From: Sphagnum compactum
Taxonomy: Eukaryota > Bryophyta > Sphagnopsida > Sphagnales
Assembly: GCA_965153455.1 (NCBI GenBank)
Contig: OZ234497.1
Span: forward strand, 8,246,001-8,310,000
Reading direction: 5' to 3'
Length of the DNA stretch: 64,000 nt
How positions within the stretch are numbered: the stretch's first letter is position 1; each line of letters begins with the position of its first letter. This document shows positions 26,901-38,958 of this stretch, in pieces. Made by a program: the position numbers and the translations under genes. The notes under the pieces are model-generated. The model ran no database searches. It was not told the origin of the DNA and saw only the letters and a program-made list of their open reading frames with translations.

Positions 26901-27119
26901 ATTTTGTAAAAAGAATCATGATGAGTTACAAAATAGAATTCTTTGTTAATTATAGAAAGGATTAGGTTGTTAAGCAATAGTGTGATGCCATTACCTTCAC
27001 ATCTTATTGAACATGTGAATAATTATTGTATATGATTATGTCATGCACTAATTGTCCATGTGTGAGTTATGGGTTCACATTTGTCATTAATTTTCAATTG
27101 TATTTTATCATCAATGTTT
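23996..27119. other. AT-rich intergenic, possible retroelement gag scrap
   Basis: No intact gene. At 26173-26427 an 84-codon plus frame includes a GYNYVFSKDFQLIVKAKGLW stretch that faintly resembles the UBN2/gag region of Copia-type elements (G-NY...KAKGLW). The match is weak and no protease, integrase or reverse transcriptase is near. The frame at 24047-24256 is hydrophobic and unrecognised. A telomere-like GGTTTAGGGTTTGGG lies near 25630. Confidence 0.3.
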
Positions 27120-27520
27120 AAGTTGTAATAGGTTGGTCTTGTATCCATGAAATTCCATCAAAATTAGTGTAAATATTCTCAAGTATCCATGTTAATCCAT
27201 TGTGTGTATTCAAACTACTTTTGGTGGATTCTAATGTTAGTGCATGAGTCCTCAATGCTCCATAGTCAAAATTGCCAAGTTTTTATGTCCATAGAATTCC
27301 ATGTTTGTTAGTATATGATTCTTCAATTGTCCATAGATGTTAAAATTTGTCAATGTTACTTTTAAATTTGTGGTTGTTGTGTCCATAAAATTCCATTTAA
27401 GTTAATGTTAAAGTCTTCAATTATCCATATTCATCCATTGTCAATGTTAAATATATCTCGGTGGGTCTACGTCCATAGAATTCCATTTGAAGCATAATAA
27501 AAGTTCCCCATTTGTACTTA
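27120..27520. repeat. Degenerate tandem repeat
   Basis: Copies of a TGTCCATARAATTCCAT block recur near 27139, 27288, 27379 and 27470 (spacing 149, 91, 91), each followed by a TTCAATTRTCCAT-type block. It looks like a decayed ~91-bp tandem array. Confidence 0.6.
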
Positions 27521-28474
27521 GGTTTCCATGGTAATTATAGATGTTCCTAAAAGTCCCCATGAATATATGTTGTGTGCAAATGGTGGTTTTGTAATTGTCT
27601 ATCAAAATCCTTAAAATTATTTGCTACAATCCTCCATTTCTTTAATGTCACATATTCGTCTATTGTTGAACAGCAATGGTCCTCAGTATTCTTACACAGG
27701 TCATGCACTATTTATAGCACTCAAATTAATTTGTACATGGGCTTTCCATGACAAAATAAACAAAGACCAATCCAAATTTACATCAAATTTTGATTATACA
27801 TGTTTTTTGAGTGGATTTGTGATGTAAAGATACTTTTAATAATTTGCCCAGAATAAAGATTTATAGCTATGGCTTCATCAAATGTTCAACACTCCATTAT
27901 GAAAGCTAACCCATTTTTCTTGAATAATGGTAATCAAAACATTAGCCCAAACATTATCAACCTTCCAAACCAAATTTGCTAAAGACTTATAGAGATTTCA
28001 ACTCCCAATAAATCAAAACCTTCTCCACTGTAACAAATGTTCAAACCAACTATTGTTGCAAATCTAACAATAAAAAAAATTGAAACTTTTTGAATTAGCA
28101 TTATCAAAAAATGTGAATTAAACCACCATACATTCCACCCATTTTTGGGTAAAATGCAAAATTTTCACTACATTGCTTTAGGGCACATGCATAGTGGAAT
28201 GTCTTAGAAAATGGGTTACATGGCAATAGTTCCATGCATTTTACATTATACACCCATGTACACTTTGTACAATGGTTTTGTCCACTAGGTACATGGTTAA
28301 TTTTGTGCTATCACATGCCTGCCCTAGGTTAAACATACTAAACTTAGGTAATTTAGGTTAGCAAAAGTACTTTAAGCAATCTAGGGTAAAAATGAATCCT
28401 AAAATAGAGTTTTAAATAACCTAACCAAACTTGGTAACTTAGAAGGTTAACATGGTTGAATGGGTTGCAAATGT
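27521..28474. other. AT-rich intergenic, no gene seen
   Basis: No recognisable coding, RNA or repeat feature beyond general AT-richness. Confidence 0.4.
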
Positions 28475-28532
28475 GAAGATTTGAGCCCTTCACCTCCACA
28501 TTAAAGGTCAAAGTTCTTACCATTGCACCACC
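28475..28532 (-). mobile_element. tRNA-like (SINE head) A-box/B-box pair
   Basis: On the minus strand TGGTGCAATGG fits the A-box consensus TRGYNNARNGG. About 40 bases further, GGCTCAAATCT approximates the B box GGTTCRANYCC. The spacing suits a tRNA-derived internal promoter, but there is no cloverleaf-quality tRNA, so this is probably the head of an old SINE. Confidence 0.4.
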
Positions 28533-28899
28533 AATTGTTTTGTAATATTTTATTATAATAAACATTTTTTAAACCTACATTATACCTATGACCTATGTAT
28601 ACACATAAACATTTTTTCGAACTTACATAACCTTCCTACAACTTATCCTAACATATATAGGTTGATCCTATTGACTTTTAAAGAAAAATATTTTAGCCTA
28701 CACACAACCTATTTTGTTAAACATTGAAAATAATCATCTGTTTTAGCATTTCCATTGGTCTTTCAAAATTCTCACCTACCAAAACTTATTACACATTTAA
28801 CTATTAGTCTACTCAAGAAGACTTTTAAAAAGTTAAATATAAACACCAAATCCAACAATTTCCTTGGTCATAACATTTTTTTACACACCTACGCACAAG

Positions 28900-29635
28900 C
28901 CTATTCAACACCCCCTCTATATATATTAGTATAATAATACTATTATTTTTTTTGTGTCCTAATATTATTTAAATATGATTCACATGGCTTGAACCTTTGG
29001 AAGGAGGCACCATCTTTCTTTCTATAAGTATATTTTGTAATTGATTGTGAGGATCACATTCAATTGGTTAAAATTCATGAGACTCCAAAATAAGAGTCCC
29101 AAAAATTCCCAAATCTGCTAAGTTATGAATCTTGTTCCCTTTTTAACTCATAATTCACATATACAAGCTTTAATTAGAAAGCTCCAAAGAAAAAAATTGC
29201 AACCCTTGAAAATATGCTATATTACATGTTCAAATTGGAGGTTATTTGACCTTTGTTTCATGGTTGTAATTGTTGAGAGTCAAATTACTAATTTGATTTC
29301 CAACATTTTTTTTGTCCATAACTTGCATTTCAAAATTCATAATGAAAGATGCAACCTAACTTTTGATATATAGTTTCCAAGACCTTTGAAATGATTTAAA
29401 TAAGGCTTGATTTGGACAACTTTTAATGTTTCAATTCTTGTTCCAAAAATTTAAAACATTACAAAACTTCCCCTCTCCAAGTGGCGCACAATTGGGAGTG
29501 CTTGGGATTCACCTCCTTTGTAACCTTCCACATTTTGGGAGTGTGCATGAGTCTAGGGACATTATTCTAGCCCAACTTCCCTTTTCATGTCTTAACCTCG
29601 GTCAAGAGTTCAAGGTTAGGATGATATAATCCAAA
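28900..29635 (+). mobile_element. LTR-like dispersed repeat, copy 2 (AT-shifted)
   Basis: Collinear with 56939-57733: GAGGCACCATCTTTC - CTATAAGTATATT corresponds to GAAGCCACCACCTTCCC - TTATAGTATACT, GAGTCAAATTACTAATTTGATTTCC to GAGTCAAACTGCCAGTTTGATTCCC, TGTCCATAACTTGCATTTCA to TGGCCATAACTTATGTTTCA, and the final GGTTAGGATGATATA to GGCTAGGGTTGTGACA. Many differences are C-to-T or G-to-A, especially at CG in the other copy. No internal retrotransposon genes are attached. The left boundary is approximate. Confidence 0.6.
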
Positions 29636-32600
29636 GGAGAACGTAGTTTGGCAACAAGTTTGACATGGTGGTTTTCTAAATAATCAACTCATGGGCAATT
29701 TCAAGAGAATAGATACCCGAACAAAAGAAAATGCTTATGTAGATGTCATCCAACATTTTTAAGGCTTGGTTGTGATAAAATGTTAGCAATGTGTGATGAC
29801 TTACATGGAGTGGTTAAATAGTGAGAAATGTCACGTATGCAACCATTCAAAAACATTTGAAACCCTTACTTTTTGAAAAACCTAAATTCTTTATCCAAAA
29901 CAAAAGTTCTTCTCCAAAAAAATAATTAAGTTCTTATTTGGGTCTTCGAATTTCCTACTCTATTTCACTACTTTGTCCTCCAAAAACCAACTCTCACTTC
30001 CTATGTCTTTCATTTTCTTCTCCCTTTCACCTTTTTCCCCTTTTTTCCTTTACATCATTTAAATTTTCCTAATTGTTTTGTAGCCTCTATGCTGCCCATT
30101 TTTTAACCCTTAGTAATGACATATTGTGTCCCAAAGTTCTTATTTCTTTCTCTATCACAATCTCTTGTTTTTTTTTCAGCCCTCTAATGTTTACTTCAAA
30201 CCCCCAAAAGCATAAAAGAGTCAAACAAAAACCTTTATTCGAACTTATAAAAATTGAATAGCTTTGAAATGAAGTTGCTTCATAGTTATCTTCATCACCA
30301 ACATTAACATGATTGTTGCCCCAACAATTTATTGCCTTATTGAACAAACTTTAAGATGAACAATAGATTTAAGATAAATCTTCCCACATTGACATCTCCC
30401 ACTAGTTTATCTTTGTGTTATACCTTTGCTAAATTTGGCAATAAACTTTGTTCAAACTTTTCCTGTCATTATTGGGTTTTTCTTCCAATGACCAATGAAC
30501 CAAAAATGATAAACAAACATCATGACTAAGAAAAATGTTGCATGAATCTACACAAGCTAATGAAAGGTTGGCCATTTTATGAAGCCAAATTGAAAAAAAA
30601 ACCAAAATGACTTCTCAAGTACATTTGAATCATTTACAAATTAAGGTGGAAAATAATCAATGGGTCCAAATAGAATAAAAATAGCCAAAAGACATGCTTA
30701 ACAATTTTAAAATAATGTTGACTAGTGGATGTGCTAACATGATCTTATTTTAAAAACATTTAAACCTTAAACCTTAAAACTCTTCCAAGTTAATTCCACT
30801 TTAACAATAAACCATGTGCATGAATGGAAAAAAAAACTATAGAGCCAAACTACTATTTGTGTACAAAGTAAGCTACTTCAATACAATTATTATAAATTGT
30901 ATGAAGGAATGAAAATTTACTTTGCATATATTTCAAGTCTCAAAATGGTTAATTGAGTAAAATGACATGAACATTGAACGTTTAAAAAAATGACCATACA
31001 ATTAGTGTATCACTAAGTATTAACCATATGTGTATTATCACTAATGAATTGCAATATTTTGGGGTGAAATTTTCTTCAAAATTTGAGAGGCCACAACAAC
31101 TTTTTCATCTTCTTTGTCTTCAAAATGTGTGTTTAGTGTTGGCCCCCTTTTCCATTCACCTCTAAGTTCTCTCTCATAAAACCTACACCTACATTTTTTG
31201 AGAAACTTAGAAAATGTGGCGGTCAAATGAAGATAACATTGGCAATATGCTCTTTTAAGCAACCCCTCCTTGGTGACAGGCCTTACAACTAGTAGAGAAC
31301 AAGCCTTTTGACAAAAGAATTTGGTCATTCATGGTCTTCCATGTTATTGCCATCATCAAGAACTTGTGGAATACTTTGTGAAGAACCTTTCATGGTGCCA
31401 ACTTGGTTAAAGTCAAAAGTGCAACAATGAATGAAGAGTCAAAGAAAAGAGCTATGGAAAACAAAGACAAAAAAGAAGAGAAGCTTGCATCCTCCTTTTC
31501 CTTCTTTCCACACCCCTTTCAGATCTCAAAAAATGGCTCCCATCCAATTCCTAAGATTGAAAAATAATAATACTAAAATAACAAATGCACTATTCAGCCC
31601 AAGAAGTTGGGTCTTCATTTTGTGAGGGTTCCTTTTTCATCAATTGGCCCAAGAATTCGGCACCAAAATGATGACATGAAGGGCACCATTCCATTTTTGA
31701 GTTCTTGGGCTTGGGCCTAAGTGTGTGTAAAACCACATGGGCCTAATTTTCAGCTGTCCACCAATAGAATGCTCCAATTTAAGTTCGACCTGTTCTTGAG
31801 CCCAACCATAAAGTGGGCCTTATTTTGATAAGACTTGATTTAACAAAGAACATCACAGGTAAGGCAAATCGGAAACTGGGGCTGAAACTCATGTGAGGAC
31901 CAATTGAGCTGAGAAAAGCAGTTTTGTCCTCTCTTTTTTTCTTGTCTATTTTTTGATCCTGACTTTTGAATTTGTCCCCTGTTTTGACAAAATTGGGGAC
32001 CAGTACAACCAGTTTGGGTTACTTTAAAAGTTCATGTATGCAATAATCCTTTAGGTAACATGTGAAATGTTTAATAATTTAGTTTGGAGAATTGTACTTC
32101 ACACTCCAGACCTGGCCTGTTGATCTCCATTCCATGGGAAATGTAATTGTTGCCATCTTATAGGGGGTCCTTCTGACTCCTTACTCCTTGTTGAACCCCA
32201 ATGACAGAAGGACCCCCCATAATCACGGAAGGGCCCGTACTCAGATCTACAGCACTGCTTGCTGGGGTTTTTTCACTTTTTAGACATAGTGACAGGCTCG
32301 CTGGTACCTTCAGCTGGTCAGGAGATCCCAATAGAGCCTGGCTGGTACCTTCTACTGTAGAAGATCCCCCATAATGAAAACAGGTTTCTCGAGGCAGGTA
32401 AGGGAGCTGAGAATACAAAGGAAAAATCCAGGCAGTGCTTTACGAACATGTGAAAATCAACAACAAGGTTCACCAGTTCGAGTCCATGGTGGTGGGCTAG
32501 AAGGACACCCAATGGCTCAATCAGTCTAAGAATGTCAGCAGGTGTTGTTGTTTGGTGGTATTGTTTTCCCCCCAACTGTAGGGTCCATCCATCCATCTGA

Positions 32601-32652
32601 TGGATCATATCTGCATGTGTCTGGGAAACAATTTTTTGTCTAAAAGAGATCC

Positions 32653-32683
<31 letters not shown>

Positions 32684-33148
32684 CCTTTTTTATAGGTAGT
32701 TTATGTCTGTGCTTGAGTGTGCGGGCGTCAAAGAATTCATGTAAGACCACCCAGAGCCTTTTTCTTTTAGCTTAGCAAGTCACATGTACTCCTCAACTTT
32801 GGATTTGATACTTGAAAGAAAATGACAAGAATTCATTCAAAATGCGACAAACATCTTTAAGCTTGAAACTAAAGCCATGACCCATTGTTCCATTGTTCAA
32901 AATGCCATATATCAGTTTTTAATTTAATTTAATTTTTTAAATTATTTTATTTTATGGTTTTGTTTATGTTGGGTAACATCCTTGAGAATGGTATTCCCAA
33001 AATAAGTGCCCCTCGGGCTCTTCCTTGGGGGACTCTTATTTTGGAAATGCTGTGCTCCTCATTGGGTAACTACATTAACTTAACGCTTGACTAAACCAAA
33101 TGCTATAGAAGAAGAAACCCCGAGAAGGGGAGGGAGGCAGCAGCCCCA
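29636..33148. other. Intergenic, no gene recognised
   Basis: Short frames only (up to 96 codons), none recognised. An (AT)14 microsatellite lies at 32653-32680. The GC-richer stretch 32160-32610 contains a GTTCGAGTCC motif near 32477 that resembles a tRNA B box, and CTGGTACCTTC twice, 36 bp apart, near 32302 and 32341. Confidence 0.4.
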
Positions 33149-33586
33149 TCAAACATTAAAGAAATCCAAGAAATACAAGGGGGGCAAGAAGCACCACACG
33201 ATGGTGACGCAATCAACCCCAAAGATGCCTAAGTGGCACCATTCCGCCTTAAAGGCTTGCTCAATCCTATCTTGAATACTAGGGTCCCGGGTGGACCGAA
33301 GGGAATTAATGGCCTTCCAAGTGGCCATTCCAACTTCAACGGTAGCAACCCAGGCTTGTTGAAGGATTTTCCTAGAGGAATACTGGTTATCGAAATGCTT
33401 CCAGCATCTCTCTGTCCAAAGAAAGTAGAGGATAAAACTGCGAAGGATGTCAAGCGGTTGTCTAATGTAGGAGATGTTACATGCTATAGAGATGGGTAGA
33501 TAGCCTGGGAAATTTTGATTTTCATGAAACTCTCTCCAACCTTGTACGAAAAGAGGACATACACACTTTCGGTTTGCCTTCAACAC
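33149..33586 (-). pseudogene. Possible LINE ORF2 C-terminal fragment
   Basis: An uninterrupted 145-codon minus-strand frame. It starts with a Cys-containing segment (CVCPLFVQGW), runs through FILYFLWTERCWKHFDNQ and VATVEVGMATWKAINSLR, and ends in a hydrophobic tail. The layout (Cys-rich start, then a tryptophan/aromatic-rich segment with LW.ER....F) resembles the region after the reverse transcriptase in plant non-LTR elements (zf-RVT and beyond). I see no reverse transcriptase motif upstream, so it would be a truncated piece. The identification is tentative; it could equally be an unrecognised host gene fragment. Confidence 0.35.
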
Positions 33587-33643
33587 TTTAGTCTTTAATG
33601 ACCAAATTTTGTATTGCTCATTTTTTTCCCGTGACTTTGCTCG

Positions 33644-33765
33644 ACTTGCTTAGCAGGCATTTGAAAAGTTCTTTTTGGGAGAAAAATAAAAGAAAATAAA
33701 CTCAACTTGCTTAGCAGGCATTTGAAAAGTTCTTTTTGGGAGAAAAAAAACAAGAAAATAAAACG
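33644..33765. repeat. 61-bp tandem duplication
   Basis: ACTTGCTTAGCAGGCATTTG begins at 33644 and again at 33705. The two copies stay nearly identical through AAAAGTTCTTTTTGGGAGAA and then diverge slightly in an A-rich tail. The high identity suggests a recent event. Confidence 0.85.
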
Positions 33766-35603
33766 GTGGATTGCAACTGCCAAGGCACCCTTCCCCTTCA
33801 AGTCACCATTGTGTGGGTGCATTCAAAGTTAATTTTATTTTTGTGATGGGCCTCTTTGATTGGCCCATCACCAAAAAAACACACACACACAAACACCCAT
33901 CACACGCTATGAACACTCCCAATTTAGAAGATTATGCACCCTTTCCCTCTTGCCTAGCTATACAGTTTAGAAAGAGTAAAATTTTGGGCAAAGGAATATG
34001 AGTTACAATGTGATGTTATTGAGAACAGCTTGGGAATCACATGGGAACTTGGAGAACAAATTGGGAGCATAATTGAAAATCATTGAGAATCAGGTGGGAG
34101 ACAATCTCCTTTAAAATTCATTTCTTCAAACATCTTCAAATGGATCATGTCTCTCTCGAACTAGCTACCCTTAAGTTTATGTGTGGACTATTAACCATAC
34201 AACACATACGTATAATGGGGGAAACCCTAATTTCATTCCTAAGCTAGGAGTCCTAGTCTTTAGAAATGTTTACTAATATTTGTGTTCCTGCATTTCATTC
34301 ATCATCCTGAATTTCTTATGGTTTGGGTCACTCAATAAATGACCGATTTCTTGTAATTAGTAGAGAGCATGGTATGCATAAAACACTCTCTCAATTGAAT
34401 TTAGGTTTATCATTTTCCAACAGAGGACCTACCTATTTGTCAAATTGTGGTTCCAGCCTATAACTGTGGGCAAACTTTCCTTGCTTTGATCTTTGTCATG
34501 TACCCACTAAAAGAGAAGAATGATTCAAAATATTGGTATACAGGGGTGTAGTACAGGGGCAGCTTCTACATGTGTCTGACAAATAATCAATTAATTAAAA
34601 CTATTCCATTTTTAAAAAATAGAATATTTCAAAATATTCTTGATTTCTGTTCACACACAAAAAAAATTCTTTGAGAAAAACATTTTTTTTTTAATTTTAA
34701 AATTCTTACAAATAACATAATTACTCTACTAGTCTAGCAGGTTCAGTGATATGTTGTCAAGTATTTAATAAAATTTCTCCTCAGATTGAAATTAGAATCA
34801 TTAGAATTGCTAAAGAAATCAATGAAATAATCAACAATGTCTTTTTTTGGAATTTTTAGTGTTTTCGGCAATATAGCTTGTTACTTTCTCAAAATTACTG
34901 ATTTTTGAAATTCATAATTACTTAGTGTTGAATTGTCAAAGCTGGCAAGGTGCTGCAGTAGTATAATTTGAGGGGGATTTCTCTTTCATTTCAACATAAT
35001 AAAATATTATAACCTAAGATAGCAGAGTGGTAAATTTGGAAAATAAAATTCTAGATCCATTCTCACTCTCTGTTCAACCCATGCATACAAATGGTGTAAT
35101 TGTTTACCTTAATTTATTGGATTAATTAGTTCCTTTCATTTTAAATAAAGATCCATTCTGATGATGCCAAGACGACAACAAGAAGTTCAAATCTTCAAAG
35201 CCCAAGTGTATGACAATGGAAGGCACTTTGGTGTAAACTTTGTGAACTTTTGTGAATGAGAACAGAAGCAAAAGAAGCAAGAAATGGAAAATGAAAAAAA
35301 GAAAGGAAAAGAAAAGACCTAAAACCTCCTAATGACACTTCTTTCACACCAGTTGATCCAATGCACCAGCTAGCTAGCACTCCACTTTTTGATGTAAACT
35401 TTGCCATTTACTTCATTGCAAGAGAACACAAGAAGTAGGAAGAAAGGGACAAATCTAAAACCAAAAGGGACTATAGTATTGGTGACATTTCCTACACTAC
35501 TTGGTCCATTTGACCAACAAACCCCAAGTTCAAAGAAGAAGGAAGAAAGAGTGTAAAAGTTGTGACGGTGTGGTGTCTTTCAAGTTTGACCCAAAGGAGA
35601 TGA
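33766..35603. other. AT-rich intergenic, no gene seen
   Basis: A segment near 34030-34075 (GGGAACTTGGAGAACAAATTGGGAG) resembles one near 6980-7020, so both are copies of an old dispersed repeat. Near 34939 an AGCTGGCAAGGTGCT motif recurs in related form at 37768 and 54009. TAGCAGAGTGG at 35020-35030 fits a tRNA A box. Confidence 0.4.
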
Positions 35604-35935
35604 AAACAAGGGTGTGTCATGCACTGTGGCCTTGCCATTTACATGAAAAGTATCTTAAGGCAAAAGAAGAAGAATTATGAAAACTCAAATATTTCACCCT
35701 GCAAAAATATGATCTTCAAAAAATCCTCTAAAAGAAACCAACATCCTTCAAGATATTATAACTCTATAATAACTAATCTCAAGTTTCAACACAAGCCAAA
35801 ATATCATCTTTCACACATCCTCCTACACAAATAGACCTATTATTACATAGGGGCCAAAATCCCTTAAGCTACTATACTCTATAATGAATCGAAACACAAT
35901 ATCGTCGCCTTGGTAGGCAAGGCCAACAAAGTTCA
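35604..35935 (-). mobile_element. SINE-like element, copy 1 (minus orientation)
   Basis: The reverse complement is collinear with 54101-54432 over almost the whole length. Shared blocks include AGTAGCTTAAGGGATTTTGG, CCCCTA-GTAATAATAGGTCTAT, GAAACTTGAGATTAGTTAT, GGTTTCTTTTAGAGGATTTT and CATGTAAATGGCAAGGCCAC. At its head GTGTTTCGATTCAT resembles a tRNA-type B box. No coding capacity. Confidence 0.65.
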
Positions 35936-38099
35936 CTTAATTTTGCTCATCACAGCATAAATACTAAGTCATCACTAAGACCCATGTAAAATTTTCAAAG
36001 AAAAACTTGCTATTTTGTGGTACCACTCCTTTTATGTAATTCCAAAGTACACATGGTGCCCTAGTGGTGGCTTTAGAAAATTTCTGGAGCCTCATTTAAT
36101 AGGATACCGGCATAATGGGGCTGTTATTGATGAGTTTGGTGGTGGATCATATTCTAGGCTAATGCTTGTCCTTAACTAAGATGGTTACTACAAAGTGACC
36201 ACCCCCAAAGGGTCAAAACCTTATATGATACAGGATTTAGGGGGTTTCCACCTCTGAATTCATTATTCGTGGCAAAATTTCACCATTTGGTGAAAAATAT
36301 ACTTATGGATGATCACCACTTGAGCAACATCACAAATTTTTTTATAAAATACCCGCTGGTTTCCACACCCTTGAACGCATAACAGGTTCCAATTTGTTAT
36401 TGGCTGCCAATGATGATGCAATGTGATCTTGTTACAAGTTTTGCATGGGCTCCAAAAACCCTAAAAAATACAATTTCACATTAGATTGCCTATGGCCATG
36501 AATTTACTACTTGCCTACTATTATAATGTAATAATTCAGTGATAACTTAGTCCACATCCAAAATGAATTTTCACCATAAAATATGAAGCACATTGTAGAA
36601 AAAAATTGGTCCAACACGCCTTTATTTCTTTAGTGCTTTTTCTGGAAAGAAAAATCACCTAACTTTTGACCCCAAAAGAAAAGCATGCCCACCTTCTCCC
36701 CAACGCCCTTCCAAAACTAGGAAAAAAAAAAGAGAAAAGAAGAAGAAAAAAGAAAACACACAAACAACCCAACAAGTGTTGCATAACGTAGACTTCATAG
36801 TTACCCACCTATGCAAATCTTTTTCTTCTTTCCCTTTGGTGGGGGAAAGAAGCTTTAGGTATTTTAATTTTGGGGGGAAAAGAAAAGAAAATCTTTTACT
36901 CACTTTTTCCTTTTCTTTTCTTTTCTTTTATTTTCTTTTTCTCTTCCTTTTATGGCAGGCTTTTGCAAATCAGGCAAAGTTGTGTAATGTCAGCTTTGGC
37001 CATCATGTTTTCATTCAACAAAAGATTTTGGGGAAGATGTTGGGGGCTCTCTAGTCTCTACCCCCAACTCTTTTAAACAAACCCTTTACTATGCCGTGCC
37101 TTAATGAAAGGTATTCAAGGTAAATTTGCAATCCATGCTTTGTGCATGCATTTTTGGAAAACCTTATGTATCAAGAAGGTAGACCTAACACACCTTCTCT
37201 CACCAGCAATATATGCCCAGATCATTCTTTACCACCATGACCATCCCTACTACAAATATCATGTCCTCCCAAAGAAAATTCGACCAAAGAAAAATGTATT
37301 TTGTTCCATCCCCTTCAACATTCCTAAATTGCCACTGGAAAATAACTCTAAAAATTTAATTTCAAATTCCAAAAATTTCAAAATTCAAATCTTTATTGGA
37401 AAGATGTGGTACTCCTGTTTTTAATAAAAAAAACAATGGTTAGTTGATGATAACTTCATGGTTTTCCAAGCATCATAATTGGTCCATGAGCAACAATTCG
37501 ACATGAGTACATATCATTCTATGTACATAGTGAGCTTTCACCAATCATACCCCCAATTACCAAAGAGATACTGTAATTACGGTGGCAAGTTCATCATTCC
37601 AATACGGGATAATTATTTTTGAAGACTCCATGTCAAACAAAGAATATTTCCGAATATTCTAAAATATTCTATTATTTTCCTTCACAAAATGCTTTTTGAA
37701 AAAAAAAATTATCAAAAATTTCAACATTTCTGAAAATAAAGCAATAGTGTGATTAATTAGTGTTAGAGCTGCCAAGGTACCATGGTGTGAAGGATTTTTT
37801 ATTTTTTTTCTCCTCCCAATTTTGTGATCTCAAAAATTTGAAAAAAAAAATCCTTGTAAGAAAATTCAAAATGAGTCAGATTTAGGCTAGAAAATTAAAA
37901 AATTTCTAAGTTTTTTGGTCAAAAGAAACGACAAAATTTCTCCAAAACAATATGGCAAACTTGTCCAAACCGGAATTTTTGCCCTAAAAAATGAATAAAG
38001 CATATAAACAAAAGAGATTGGTACCAAAGAGGGATGTGAAAGAAGGGAAAGGGGGTGGGTTGATATTGAAGGAGAGGAACAAAAGGGGGAAGGAAAGTG
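35936..38099. other. AT-rich intergenic, no gene seen
   Basis: Contains pyrimidine/purine-rich runs at 36720-36760 and 36900-36945 and AT-rich DNA. The frames here are low-complexity by-products (Phe/Ser-rich or Lys-rich). A copy of the AGCTGCCAAGGTACC motif is at about 37768. Confidence 0.4.
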
Positions 38100-38520
38100 G
38101 GTGAACTTGACCCAGGTCCCAAGGGGTTGGGTGGGGCGCGAGGGTGGCAGGTGGCAAAAGAAAAAGGGGGGGAAAAAAAAACTCCAAGTCCAATGCGACG
38201 GGCGGCAGGTTTGACCCAGGTCCCAAGTCGTTCACTGCAAGACTTGGGACCTGGGTCAAGTTCCTTGTTTTTTCACCCAAGGTGGTCAGCAGTAGCACCC
38301 GAACGAGCGAACGAACGAACGAACGAAAGATGGACGAACGAACGATGGTTGTAGCTCGACGATCTCTCGCTCGCTCGAGATTGCCCCATGGCCCGCCCGC
38401 CAGCGCCCTGGAGAGTCGCTCGCTCGCTCGTCGAGAGATCGATCGATTGCCGCGCGATGGGTCGCTCACTCGTCGTCGTCGGAAAATGGCCGTGGCCGTC
38501 GCGTGAAATCACACGGAATC
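38100..38520 (+). promoter_or_regulatory. GC- and CpG-rich upstream region of the DAHP synthase gene
   Basis: Composition changes sharply here from AT-rich to GC-rich. A TTGACCCAGGTCCCAAG motif occurs at 38107-38123 and again at 38211-38227; its exact inverse lies at 38243-38259, forming a perfect 19-bp inverted repeat (38211-38229 and 38241-38259) around an 11-base loop. GAAC GAAC-type tetranucleotide repeats (about 38301-38345) and CTCG CTCG repeats (about 38367-38430) follow. The region ends at a TATA box. I infer a promoter from position and composition. The TTGACC core resembles a W box, but I cannot assign a regulator. Confidence 0.6.
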
Positions 38521-38525
38521 ATGAC

Positions 38526-38532
38526 TATAAAA
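38526..38532 (+). promoter_or_regulatory. TATA box of the DAHP synthase gene
   Basis: TATAAAA in the context ACTATAAAATC, 427 bases before the start codon and followed by a CT-rich initiator-like stretch (ATCTCTCTCTACC). Transcription would start near 38557. I found no ATG in the resulting ~400-nt leader before 38959, which supports this placement. Confidence 0.65.
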
Positions 38533-38958
38533 TCATCTCTCTCTACCTGTTCTTACACAAGAGAGCGTGACCTTTGGAGCCCTGAGCCAGCAGCAGCAGC
38601 TGTTTGTGCAAGAAGACCGCGTGCAGCTCGCTGATCATCTCAACACAGCTTCGATTGCACTAGAGCTCGCATTATTCATCATACAGTAATCTAGACATCT
38701 GATCATCTCTCAGCGGTAGCTGTTGCAATTACCAGCTTTGTGTGATCAGTCGTACGTACTAGTGTCGTCGAGTTCTGCAGCAAATTCAAGGAGTCTTCAG
38801 GATCGAAAACGTTGCAGTCTGATCTCAGAGATCATCATCGAGCATTAAGTGTGCTAATCCCGTTCTTGGATTAATTTGATCAAGTGAGTGTCGATCAGAC
38901 ATTCGAGTAGGCGCTGATTTCGTTTTTTTCTTTCGAGGAATTCGAGGATTCTATTATC

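Noticed and set aside
32440-32500. tRNA gene near a GTTCGAGTCC motif
   Set aside because: No matching A box, acceptor stem or cloverleaf could be traced.
37984-38469. 161-codon minus-strand frame in the GC-rich DAHP synthase promoter
   Set aside because: Arg/Ser/Pro-rich translation of tetranucleotide repeats and an inverted repeat; open mainly because of GC-rich composition, with no family resemblance.
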